49,060 nt of DNA from NCBI GenBank assembly GCA_034696485.1, contig JAQIWT010000039.1:1-49060 (forward strand). Direction: 5' to 3'. Source of the DNA: Isohypsibius dastychi. Taxonomy: Eukaryota; Tardigrada; Eutardigrada; Parachela; Isohypsibiidae. Both the position numbers and the translations under genes were made by a program. This document shows positions 38,094 through 48,395 of the stretch, one piece after another. The notes beneath the pieces were generated by a model. The model worked only from the letters and a program-made list of their open reading frames with translations. It was not told the DNA's origin and did no database searches. Position 1 is the first letter of the stretch. Every line of letters starts with the position of its first letter.

Positions 38094-39629
38094 ATGCATT
38101 TTCATGGGTACAACACACGAGATTTACTCAGCATGAGAACAATGGCTGAGGTTGACCCAAGAACCTGCTCTGGCAGTCTCAGTATATTCATCGGTAGATA
38201 CCCCAAACAATCCGCGGTCCAAAATGGCCGAAAACTTTCTTCCCTTCAATACCATCGGATTCCTTTGATCCTCGTTGCTCTGGCATACACGATCATGTTC
38301 CTTATCGATGTATACGATGTCGCAGTTGGTGGTGTGGGGCGCTGGCTAGTTGTTTTCGAATCCGCACCAAAAGCCAGCCCGCTCTTGACCACCCTCGGTT
38401 TCTGTTCAAGTCAGTTCCGATATTTCCTCACCGCTAATTCGTTGGTATTTCTGGTCAGCAAGACTCATGCTCTTATTGAATGTGCTGCTCGACTCGATGA
38501 CCTTTCTTCTGAATTTCATCTACACAGGTCGCCACGGATCGGTAAATGGCATCGCTACCTGTTCATTCGAGCTCTGGTTTTTGGATTGGTTGTGAGTGTT
38601 ACGAGATGTGTCTGCTCTTTGTGCGTCGATCAGACTTTTTATGGGTTCTGGAGCGACAACAGATATGCGGGTATTGCAGCACCAACAGGAGCTATTCTTG
38701 TTTACATTGAGATGACGACCTGCATCGCCACCGTTATTTATTATCCAACCTTGGCATTGTTCCGTTACTATTGTTTTATCCTGGTTAAATGTTGTGAAGA
38801 GTTCACGAAGACAGTAGAAGCTGTCAAAAACGGAGACCTCACCAGACAAAATGGCGAGATTTTTGCGGAGAGCTTGAAAACTCTGCGAAAACAGCATGAA
38901 AGTATCAACGACACCTTCGATTTGTTACAAAAAACATTCAGCGGGAAAGTGTTTTGTGATCTGGCAGGAAATATCTTTGGTATAATAATCATGTCCGCTT
39001 GGTTTTCCGTCTGGTTTGCAGCGACCACTGCACCGCTCGCTACCGTCGGTACACGAATTGTCAGCCATTTATTGGATGGCGTTCTCCACGCAGGATCGCT
39101 GTGGACCATCGCTAGTCAGCCACTTTACTTATATAAAATGGTATGAGTGATACTTCTGAACGCAGTGTAGATTCAGAGTATACTGGATAACCAGATTGTC
39201 AATCTGCAGGTGCCAGTTTTCAAAAATGCCGAGCTAACTTTTATTTATTGTAGCATTCAAAAATGAAAGAGAGCGTGGAGATGTTGCTCTTCCATCGTCA
39301 GTCGCAAAAACTCAAGGAGGTGAAGACAGTCATATGTCGACCCGGTTGACGGACTTCGTGTTTCCTGTCGTATTTTTCTTCTCTTACAGAAAATGAGCCG
39401 TGAGGAATTCGGTTTGTCATTCGCTTTTCGACGTCGATTTGAAACCAAATCTTTGTCGTTCATGGCTGGCGGAATTGTCGAAATTGGTCCGAACGCTTTC
39501 ACAGGAGTACGAGTTTGATCAACGCGTTTACATTACGCCATGAAATTTCTGTCTTTTTAGGTTCTGGTGATTGTCGGTGGTTTTATTTGCTTCATTGCAG
39601 AAAGCGCTGATAACTATCGCAAAAACTGA
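38094..39629 (+). CDS. Seven-helix chemoreceptor (gustatory-receptor-like), 432 aa, paralogue of the upstream gene
   Basis: Exons 38094-39140, 39254-39319, 39390-39506 and 39561-39629, all phase 0, 433 codons. Multiple hydrophobic helices are interspersed with a charged loop (ESLKTLRKQHESINDTFDLLQKTFSGKVFCDLAGN). That loop aligns well with the neighbour's LRNMRSKHEKLNIAFDELQDTFSLKILLDVAGN. Both genes have a penultimate 117-nt exon encoding REE(L/F)GF/GL...AGG(V/I)V(D/E)(L/I), then a short last exon with the final helix. This marks a tandem duplication. The protein is 73 residues shorter than its neighbour, mostly at the N-terminus, so an upstream exon may be missing or the start may lie elsewhere. 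Confidence 0.6.
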
Positions 39630-40283
39630 CAAGAATCATGATGGACATTTAGAAGACGTAGTAATGGTATGTCTCTTCCGCTTGTCTTGAAAACTCTTTT
39701 TCTTTAAGTGGACTCGGTTTCAGTTTTTCATCTTATTCGCAGCTTGCAAGTAAAGTAACCGATCTGCAGTTCACATGAAGCAGAAGGACCGACATCCTCA
39801 GACAGTCAATGCATTTGAAAATTCACTTGCTAGAATACAATTAAACAAGTTCGACTTCTTCGATTCCCGTAAAGCGACAGAACTGCTGTTCTTTCTTTGC
39901 GTGTCTGACAATGTTCGTGGACCGAGGAACGGACTCGAGATAGGCGTTCCCGAACGCGAAAAACCGCGGGAAACACCCATAAAATTGAACCGCTTACTGC
40001 TTTTAGCGGTCGTTTGGGAGTATGTAATTATCATACCAACCCGCCACTCAACTGTAAACGCAAAAGTTTCTTGTCATAGTTTTATCACTTGTACAAAACC
40101 AGTATCTCATATAAAAACCGCAAAAATTTTGATGTGATGCTGAGAGGGCAGAGACTGAAGGATAATAGGAACATGTGCCGAATAAATGAAGTACAAAAAC
40201 CAAAATGTCAAGAAATAAATGAGCCGATCACAAAATTGGGTTGAGATACCACGGAGCCGGGGGTGTGGCAACACTGTCGTTGA
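39630..40283. other. Convergent intergenic spacer
   Basis: It lies between a plus-strand and a minus-strand 3' end. The open frame at 39775-40137 has no splice or family support. Nothing else is recognised. Confidence 0.4.
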
Positions 40284-41455
40284 TTAATAAGCTCCATAAG
40301 ATTGGGATCCATAGCTGGGCTTGGAGTATCCATACTCTGGCTCGTACGATTTCTGATAGCTCGGCTGGTAGCTCTTCTGTTCATAACCATAGCTGGGCTT
40401 TTCATAGCTCTGGTATCCATAGCTGGGCTTCTCGTAGCTAGGCTTCTCGTAGCTGGGATATGAGGGCTTGTAGCTTTCATAAGATGGTTGGTACTTGGGG
40501 TCTAAGATAAAAGTCAATTAGCCTCTTGATCATGTCAAGTTCAACGATTGTCCTTACAGCTATCATACGAGGGTTTTGGGTAGGATTCATAAGAGGGCTT
40601 GTATGAATCGTACGAGGGCTTGGAGTACGAGTCGTATGCTGGTGCTTTGTAGTCGTATGAAGGGGCTTTGTAGGTCTCGTATGCCGGTGCTTTATAGTCG
40701 TACGAGGGCGCTTTGTATGTCTCATAAGCAGGAGCTTTGTACGTCTCGTAGGCAGGAGCCTTATAATCGTACGATGGAGCTTTATAGGTTTCATATGCTG
40801 GAGCTTTGTAGGTCTCATATGAGGGAGCCTTGTAGTCGTAAGACGGCGCCTTATAATCGTATGATGGGGCTTTGTATTCATAAGAGGGGGCTTTGTAGGC
40901 GGGTGCCTTGTACTCGTAGCTGGGCTGCTCATATCCATAGCTGGGCTTTTCATAACCATACGACTTTTGCTCGTATGATGGATAAGATGGTTGGTAGCTG
41001 GGATCTAATCGAGGCATTGAAAAATAAATATTAAAAATATTTGGATAAATTCGGGAACTCACAGCTTGGTGCGGGGTATCCATACGATGGCGCTTCATAT
41101 CCATATTCCGAGCCGGGATAGTGCGAAGGATATCCACCATATCTAAGAATTAAATTGGGAAGATCAGGATGGAATGTAACAACGGAGAACTCACCCATAA
41201 TATGGTTTACGGGGCTTGGGTTTTTCGTAGCTCTTGCCATAGCTGGACGCCGCAGCCTGGAGATCCTCAGCCGGGAAGCTGACCTCTGCCGGCACAGCAG
41301 AGGCGTTGGCCTTTTTGGCGTCAGTGGCTTTCTGGCAGTTGACGAGCGAAGCGGCGACGAGTGCGCCGAAAAAGATGAGCTGAATCTATATTCCACGAAA
41401 TGGCTCTTTAGAATCCATAGTGGCAAAGTCGCTCAAGACTTACCTTATGCTCCAT
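40284..41455 (-). CDS. Secreted Tyr/Pro/Ser/Lys tandem-repeat protein (315 aa), cuticle or adhesive-like
   Basis: Five exons: 41455-41444 (only MEHK), 41385-41195, 41142-41063, 41004-40558 and 40501-40284; 948 nt. Signal peptide MEHKIQLIFFGALVAASLVN is followed by a short linker with Lys and Ala. The rest is almost pure repeats. The N- and C-terminal blocks are (K/E)PSYGYE-type. The centre (about aa 130-220) alternates YKAPSYDYKAPSY and ETYKAPAY units. The C-terminus is SYGSQSYGAY. Regularly spaced Tyr with Pro, Ser and Lys recalls mussel foot protein 1 (YKPSYP-type decapeptides) and arthropod cuticle proteins with Tyr crosslinking. Function as a crosslinked extracellular material is inference. 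Repeats are encoded with varied codons. A TATA box lies about 80 bp upstream of the ATG. Confidence 0.85.
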
Positions 41456-41533
41456 GATTGCAAGTATAAGATGAAAGAATGGAGAAAGTGGAAATGAAAA
41501 GTGGATGATGCTCAAATCGGATCGGAGCGGAGG

Positions 41534-41540
41534 TTTTATA
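41534..41540 (-). promoter_or_regulatory. TATA box of the Tyr/Pro-repeat gene
   Basis: On the minus strand the sequence reads CTATAAAACC about 80 bp before the ATG at 41455. This predicts transcription starting near 41505-41510 and a short 5' UTR, typical of strongly expressed structural genes. Confidence 0.55.
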
Positions 41541-43942
41541 GTCCGCCGGCGTTTGTCTGTCAGATGCAGAAGAGACAGAGAGATAGAGAGGCAGCAAGTG
41601 GCAAGAAACAGCAAATTAGAAAATTTCTTACCTCTGTTTTGAATGAGTAAACACACGAACGAGTCACATCTTGGTGAGCTCGAACTGATCTTGCACTACT
41701 TAGCTCATCAGTCTCGAGTGCATCCATCAGGTGGCTAGGGGGCTTTGTTTACCTTCGAGTGGATCTGGTCGGACAGGGGACGATCATCTGCTTCAGATGA
41801 GTACGTAAATCATATCAGCTTAGAAGAATATTGCCATCAGTGTGTAATCATCCTCCGGTAATTAACCTGATCCTGCTTTACCTAATGGTCCATCTCTCAA
41901 AATAATTGTTGACCGGCATATGATAGCATCTTCATATCGAGTTATTTTCAACTCAAGTATCAGCGCCCCCCACTTGGCGTGGGTTGGGGAACTTTTGACT
42001 TGCGTGCACACACTCGGAATAAACCTCTGAACTCATCAGGAATACATAATATCTTCTTCGGGCTTTTACTTTTCCGCGCTACTATTTCGAACCAGACATG
42101 TATCTAATTGTTTGCAGGACCTACATTTGGTTCCGGGATTTTCAGAAAGTCAGATTCACCAGCGTTGTTTAAATAAAAAACAAACACCATCCAATGGTCT
42201 ACAGATTAGTTGTTGACGTGTAGTTTTGGTCAGCTGACAATGCCATCTCGCCAAACCTGTCGTATTATTAAAGACCGAAATGTAAACGAACGTTGAACTA
42301 GATATCTCTGGGCTACCGAATCAACCATTTCTCGAAATAAAATTTCGGTAATGCACAGTGTCATCTAAATCAATCGTAAAATATTCCGTAAAAATATAAA
42401 ATAGAAAGCAACAGGTAGTTCATTCACCGTGAATCCGGTGGTCTTTGTAATGGCAAGTGGGTTTGGCGCTCGATTACTAATTATATATCGGTTGCACCTG
42501 AAGGTTACCGCGATATTCAGTGCTTCAACGAAGAATCAAGACCATTATGATTTATGAGTCAGAAAACTTGGTCGCAAAAAATTTATGTCTTTTGCTCTAG
42601 TTGGATTTAGAAAAAAAAATGTTGTTGATACAATCTCGAATACAGAGGTTTGTTTTAAATGGTGGCAACTGTTGCATCATTGCCATCCGAGCGACCATCT
42701 TTTTTCTCAACTGGTCTAATTAAGCGCGGAGCCGGGCGTTCGTTCGCAGTCATGTTTGGCTTTTGTCTAAATTAACAACCGGTAGGACAAGGAAGGAAAG
42801 GTTTAATGAAATTGAAATCAGTGTGCAAGTTCGCGATCGTCTCAGTGGGAAAATAAGCGAACGTGCCGGTCAGTCGGTTAGGCGGCTTCCGGTGGACCTT
42901 TCTGTTGCTCTCTTTGTTACGTGGAAATCAATCACGCTTCATTTGTTAAGAGCACTTACTTACACGCATCTTTGTAGTCAATTAAGTATGATTAAAAAGC
43001 TTTTGAATCTTGGCAAATACCACTGATATAATACGTATTGAACTTTGTAGCGATGGAATACAAACCGAGTTCTGTGCAAAGGAAATGAAAGTGGTTTTCG
43101 ATGATATTACGCTGGAGTTATTCATGCATCAAAGACCATGTATTCACTTACTTTGTTGTGAATGGTGTTTTGAAATTACGCATGGCTCGTTGTACTGTAG
43201 CAATCAATACTGCACTGAAAGATGTTTTTCCCAGTATTTTTTAAACGCGTAAAAAAACATTTTATTACTGTTATATTCGCTAGGCCATAATTGACGGTCA
43301 TCTTTTGTTTGTTTAATTTTCGTTGTTTTTGAAACTTATAACTGACTTGAAAGCGTCACTGAGTGACTGCAGGTATTTGTTCGTTAAGTGGTGAAAAAGA
43401 TTTACTTCATAATCTTACGTTCTGTGAAATGGATACGAGGCGCAAACTGATGCCATTGTTTTTGTGGACATCAGATTCGTAATAGCTGTTTATTTCAAAC
43501 TGCTTATTTCCAATGAAGTGGTATCACATTGCAGTTGTGCAGTCAGGTCGCCGTTATCAGAACATTAACGGTAAAAGTTACAATATTCAAGTGTTGACCC
43601 GTGCGAAAGGTGAGAGTCAAGATGTGCTGTAAGTGGAACCTAGCAAAAACTTCTACGTTTCAATTGCAAAACTATCCACAAGTTTCGAGCATTTTCTACA
43701 GTTGTTTCCGTAAAACAATGCATGGACGACTTCATTAATACATCATCGTATTATATGTCATATTATCATTTATTTATCACACTTCTCCCATTTGTGGGAC
43801 TCAAGAAAAGGACTTCCTGGTTGTACCCAGTGCTGATTTAGCAGCCAAAAAATTTTAAGCCTACTGTAATTTTTAGCGTTTTTAGGCCTTTTTGCGCAGT
43901 TTTGACGGTAAAACACGTAAGAAATAACGATTTTCGGTAAAA
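41541..43942. other. Intergenic region, no firm gene
   Basis: About 2.4 kb. One Cys-rich open frame at 43084-43252 (+; 55 codons from its first ATG, seven cysteines, no leader) lacks support from splicing or homology. Much of the rest is probably regulatory sequence of the strongly TATA-driven repeat-protein gene. Confidence 0.35.
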
Positions 43943-44114
43943 TATCCCTGGAAAAAGATCCCCGTGCCATAAATATTCCAGGGACAGCAGGGATGATTTT
44001 TAAGGAAAAGGCACTCTACAGGGACGAATATCCCTGGAAAAAGATGCCCGTGCCATAAATATTCCAGGGACAGCAGGGATGATTTTTAAGGAAAAGGCAC
44101 TTTCCAGGGACGAA
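43943..44114. repeat. Tandem duplication of an 86-bp unit containing its own hairpin
   Basis: Two 86-bp copies (43943-44028, 44029-44114) differ at only a few positions. Each contains TCCCTGGAA and its exact complement TTCCAGGGA about 22 nt apart, so each can fold. The block abuts the 3' end of the minus-strand gene at 44175. Confidence 0.85.
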
Positions 44115-44174
44115 TCCCGGGTATCCTTGCAATAAATCTGCATTGGTTGTACCCTCGAGATTACTTCCAATCAC

Positions 44175-44583
44175 TTAGGATGTCCATTGGCCACTTGCGT
44201 TAGGCGAACAAAGATCTATGCCATGGGAAAGAAACTGTATGAGAATTATAGTACAGCTAGTCGCTTTATTAACTGCGGTTTCCTGACGTCATCCTCGTAG
44301 ACTTAACATTGCCATGACGTCAAGAAACCGCAGTTAATAAAGCGACTAGCTGTATTAACAGAAGCCATCGGATGAGTATCGACATTATAGACGAGAAACC
44401 AGCTGGTCTCCGTACTCGTAATGAATACAGCAGAGTCGAACACGAACGCCACCTGTACATGTCGATCAGACCGTAAAATGTGATGTGTGGTCGAGCACAA
44501 AAGTTTGATGACAATACCGTCAAATTTAAACAAAATGGGCAAAGTTGATGACCACTCACGAATTTGATGTTGATGACAGAAAC
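44175..44583 (-). CDS. 3' part of an unrecognised gene with a hairpin intron
   Basis: Tentative exons are 44583-44560 (8 codons, VSVINIKF), 44452-44360 (31 codons, containing VAFVFDSAVF and SWFLVYNVDTHP) and 44234-44175 (ending in TAA), all phase 0. Introns are 44453-44559 (GTGAGT...TACAG) and 44235-44359 (GTTAAT...TACAG). The second intron is mostly hairpin element B. The amphipathic beta-like sequence looks protein-coding, but I do not recognise a family and could not find upstream exons. A start codon is therefore not assigned. Confidence 0.35.
44252..44354 (-). repeat. Hairpin intron element B (41-bp stem, 21-nt loop)
   Basis: Arms 44252-44292 and 44314-44354 are complementary over 41 bp with one mismatch, around a 21-nt loop (44293-44313). 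Termini are TAC...GTA. On the minus strand the element begins exactly 5 nt after the donor GT at 44359. Read in the host-gene direction it matches element A at 16 of 21 loop positions and at 18 of the inner 20 stem positions (CTGCG.TTT.TTGACGTCAT). It matches at only about 7 of the outer 21 stem positions. Confidence 0.85.
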
Positions 44584-45173
44584 CTGATTAACCACTGAAA
44601 AATAGCATGCTGAACAACGTAATCAGGCTATTACGTAAAATGATGTTTCGTAGTTGCCAATCGCGGTCATGCATTCACTATCCACTGTTCGTGAAAGCGA
44701 AGTTTCGTGATACGATATTTAGTTGGCGATTTTAAGGGGTTACATGTCCTCCAATAATCATCACCAGTGTAACCTTAGGATTTGCTATACCTGCGTACGA
44801 ACAACAACTACTGGTAATGCGAAACGTACGAAATTTTGCCACTACAATAATCACTAACTACCATTTTTCACAACTACGAAGACTGCGCTACAGAATCTTG
44901 CCTACGAAGTTGCTCACTGCGAAACGACGGCGCACCAGGCCTATTAATCAAACAATTTGTTGAATAACAAAAGTAATACTCTCAACTTTTTTGTTAAAAA
45001 AAAGCATGGAATTATCCTTTGTTTATCAGTTAGTCGTTTTCTCCCGGGGTGCCACTGTGTGGTATACAGCACGGTTTGTTAGAGTATAATACGAACACAG
45101 ATGCGAACAAGGTTCTCTCATTCTGATTTTATAGGCAAACACGGTCATTGTCCCGCAGTGGGGATTTTTCATC
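44584..45173. other. Intergenic region between divergent genes
   Basis: About 590 bp upstream of both the Kazal inhibitor gene (+) and the tentative minus-strand gene, so promoters of both, or missing exons of the latter, may lie here. No exon is supported. Confidence 0.35.
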
Positions 45174-45455
45174 ATGAAACGATCATGCATTTGCCTAGCA
45201 TTTTGTTTGCTCGTGCTTTTTGAGACTGGTATGTACTGTTTTATATTTATTCGGTACACATGCTGGAAAATGTTCTCACAACTAGGTTATGTTTCAGGTC
45301 CAGTTCTAGGAGCGACAACAGGGTGCATGTGTACAGCAGATTTGAAGAAAGTGTGTGGTAGTGATGGAAAGACATACGACAACGCTTGCAAGGCAAAATG
45401 CGCCGGAGTTACAATAATCTCCGAGAAGCCTTGTGCCCAAAACACACTTTTATGA
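45174..45455 (+). CDS. Secreted single-domain Kazal-type protease inhibitor (70 aa)
   Basis: Exons 45174-45228 and 45298-45455 (69-bp intron, GTATGT...TTTCAG), 71 codons. The signal peptide is MKRSCICLAFCLLVLFETG. One Kazal domain follows: C-x-C-x7-CGSDGKTYDNAC-x3-C-x10-C, six cysteines with the hallmark CGSDGKTY block. The inferred reactive-site P1 residue, two after the second Cys, is Ala (CTA), which would suit elastase-like rather than trypsin-like targets. The first two cysteines are separated by one residue, shorter than in classical Kazals. It is probably an extracellular regulator of serine proteases. Confidence 0.85.
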   Translation: MKRSCICLAFCLLVLFETGMYCFIFIRYTCWKMFSQLGYVSGPVLGATTGCMCTADLKKVCGSDGKTYDNACKAKCAGVTIISEKPCAQNTLL

Positions 45456-46066
45456 GGAACGAATTTTCAGCATGCTGCGCAATATTAATCATTATGAACG
45501 CTCAATCCACACTTGGCGTTTTGTCGTTCAGATTTCAAAACTGCGAAATTTTGTTTTTGCACGTCATGATTTGTGTGTGATCATCATCTCAAAGAATAAC
45601 CAGATTAGTAACTTTCGTTCTGAAAGGGTCAAAACCCGTCGATCCTCAAGCGTTCATGACCTTTGTCATTAATTTTATCTCCGTTAGACAAACTATTTTT
45701 AAAAACAAATCGAAATGTTTTAAAAGGTTTTTTCGATGCAAAAAGTGCAGAGAAATGCATAAAAAAAATCAGTATCCAGAAACAATGGACAACCCGATAC
45801 AAAATGGACATGTTAAAACGACAACAATACAAACATGTAAAAATTGTTACAATTATCAGCCGTTGTCAGTGCTAGAATCCCTCCAGCTACGGAGGTCCAA
45901 CTGACTTAGAAGAAGTTCCAAGAACTTTGTCGAACCGTGCATTGAGAAACATATCTGACATCAGAGGACCTGATTTTCCACCATTTTTTGGAGGTAGAAA
46001 CAAATAAATCACTAAAACCGATTTTGTTTTAGATTATAACAATGAACAACTGACTCCGGGTAGTGA
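45456..46066. other. Convergent 3' spacer
   Basis: It lies between the Kazal inhibitor stop and the stop of the minus-strand receptor. I searched it for kinase-homology or cyclase exons of that receptor and saw none. Open frames here lack coding character. Confidence 0.45.
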
Positions 46067-48395
46067 TTACCGGGCGATGAAAGTAGTCATGATCAGGAGG
46101 ATGACAGACAGCGGGACGAGAGTTTCCATCAGCAAGCGTGAGTTACCAGAGCCTGCAAAGGTGTTCTGTTCATGGTACAGACTGAGACTGACCTATCTAA
46201 AATTCGTTAACCCTTTTTGTGGTTTACCTCCGCTAATGCAGGAGCCCAAGTAACCGCACGCCGGTGTATTACTTGGCATGGTGGTCGCGTTGGCGAACAA
46301 GAAATTTCCAACCGTTACTAACCTGTATCCCGATGGCTGTTGGATCAGGAACGGCTGGTAAAAAATGAATAAAATAGATGTATTCTGAAGTGAGATGATA
46401 CTCCCAAGTGCACTCACCTGAAATCTATTAGAACTTTCATTGAAGAACTGTACGATCATTTCTACTTGGTGGATTCCATTCTTGTCAAAGGTCACCGGAC
46501 CAAAAGACGTTTCGAATGTTCGGCTGAAGATATTCTTGGCCAATACTGTACCATCTTTCATGGCCGCTGACCCGTTTGTAAATGACAGTTCAGTAAGAAC
46601 CTAAACACGGAAACATGACCCTCTTCGTATGGAGCTGCGAGACGGCCACTCCTACCTGACCCAAAATTTCAAATGGCACATGCGAAGCAATTTGGAAGTC
46701 AACTGGCTATTATCAGAACAGAAAAACGGTCAACTCGATAATCTGGCCCACTTTCACGGCTTAGTTTACCCCCTCCCCAACCGCATACGTCAGGTTATAA
46801 GTATCCCGCGATATGTTTCTCCACCTTTCCGCATAGTGCTGGTAATGTGGTTCGATGTCGTTGAGAGCCAAGAGCAACGCCGATCGAAACCCAATTCGGG
46901 CACTCTGTGATATTAATTATCCATTTTCGTGATACCAGGTTATTGTCCTCATAGAGTACCTCATCAAACTCGTCGTGATATTCCCAGTGGAACCGGCCTA
47001 CACTGCTGTGATGATATGGTTGATTTGCAATATACACCTGCGTTACACATCACAAATTCCAGCCCAAGATGTGTGATCTACCCAAAATTTACTTACATAT
47101 TCTCCATTAGTCATATCAGCTTGAGTGGCTTTGACCTTTAAAGAGCAGCGGAAGACGTACATTCCATGAATTATGAGGTATCATCTTGAATACCAGCATA
47201 ACACGGAATCCCGGCGGGGATTTTCCGATAATAATCTCGGCGGGACCCCAGCCCCCCATAAAATGTAGCTTGACCTGGAATAATCAGACCTCCGCCCAAC
47301 TGTTGTTTTGCAACGTGAATTGGACGCAAATTTTGGATTGGTCGATTTACCAGGCCTCAGTTGGGCGGAGGTCTAATTATTCCAGGTCAAGCTCCATCTT
47401 ACGGGCGGCTGGGGTCCCGCCGAGATTATTATCGGAAAATCCCCGCCGGGATTCCGTGTTATGCTGGTACTTACGATGAATTTACGGAAAACATCGGCGT
47501 TCCCGAAAAATAAGAACACTGAAAGTGAATAGGGTTCCATTAAATTTGCAGAAAATGATCGGGAATCAAAGGTACCTCGACTTGTAGATCGAAAGTACTC
47601 AAGAATTTTCTCGAAAGACACATTCTCCGTAGCGAAGGAGATGAGAGTCTCGCTATTTGCTTGCAAGTTTGGTATTTGCGCCTTTATGGCTGCTCGGACA
47701 GCCTGCGACAAGACCGTAAATGCTGGGTTGGCTGATGTGTCCACCACGATGAATACAGATGACCAACCGAACTTCCGCAGAAGGTTCACATAAAGACTGC
47801 TTTGAGATTGTGCTGATACACAGGCTGTGGTTATCCATGTTGGTGATAACAGTTTGTTATTTATCTCATGCAAGTTGGAAATTCTGTAACACATCTCAGA
47901 CAATTGCTGAAGAGAAAAGAACACCCAAGTGATCGAGACCTTACGTGGATATGAACAAAGTGTTCCACGATGCTGCAAGCCGATTGACCATACCGACCTC
48001 GGTGCAACCTGAAAATAAATTGTTCGGCCGAATGATGTCCTTTGTTGAGAGTTGAGTCATCGCATCAGGGGACACGTACCTGGAGCAATGAGTACAAGGA
48101 TGTCTAGTTGGTCGACGTTCTTTTGATACCATCTGCTCAAAAGGTCGTCAACGTAATCCGGGAGGGCAAGGCAGGATGGTATATTGTGGTCAGTGAGACT
48201 GACTTGGACAAAGTTGAACTGATGCAAGTATTTTGTCTTGATGTGTTCCAAACCGGTTTCCAACCCAGGACCGACGTAGGGAAGTGCTCCAAGATTGTTG
48301 GGATAGATGTTGCCCCATGTCAAAATGGTCACATTCCGAACAGCGGCACAATGAGCGAATATCAGAACAAATAGTGAAATTCGAAAGTAATACAT
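46067..48395 (-). CDS. Guanylyl-cyclase-type extracellular domain with one membrane helix and no intracellular domains (478 aa)
   Basis: Nine exons: 48395-48080, 48008-47945, 47883-47475, 47135-47097, 47037-46960, 46904-46770, 46600-46418, 46354-46228 and 46152-46067; 1,437 nt. Signal peptide MYYFRISLFVLIFAHCAA leads into an ANF-type ligand-binding domain: ILVLIAPGCTEV, NKLLSPTWITTAC, LLRKFGWSSVFIVVD, TNGEYVYIANQPYH and GPVTFDKNG. This architecture is shared with the full cyclase at 23321-30240. The last exon encodes LLMETLVPLSVILLIMTTFIAR and then TAA, so the helix ends at the stop with practically no cytoplasmic tail. It resembles a clearance or decoy receptor (NPR-C has a short tail of about 37 aa). 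A donor-like GTAATC overlaps the stop, but no downstream kinase or cyclase exons are present before the neighbouring gene. Confidence 0.8.
47191..47469 (-). mobile_element. Hairpin intron element C (112-bp inverted repeats)
   Basis: Arms 47191-47302 and 47358-47469 are complementary over 112 bp with about five mismatches, around a 55-nt spacer. Termini are TAC...GTA, fitting a TA target duplication. It lies in the 339-bp intron 47136-47474 of the truncated receptor and begins exactly 5 nt after that donor (GTAAG|TACC). Its sequence is unrelated to elements A and B. The right arm is open in the receptor's frame, so unspliced RNA would add about 33 codons before a stop. Confidence 0.85.

Noticed and set aside
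39775-40137. 120-codon open frame on the plus strand
   Set aside because: No splice support, family motif or start context; it lies in a convergent spacer.
45656-45904. Lys/Cys-rich open frames in the spacer after the Kazal gene
   Set aside because: Overlapping frames on both strands with AT-rich composition, no leader and no splice signals.
46067-46152. Truncated receptor gene called a pseudogene
   Set aside because: All nine exons are in frame with good splice sites and a complete signal peptide and helix; nothing is broken except the absence of intracellular domains.
46905-46935. A 31-nt intron in the truncated receptor
   Set aside because: An alternative donor at 46959 (GAG|GTACTC) gives a normal 55-nt intron with the same phase and a better protein match.
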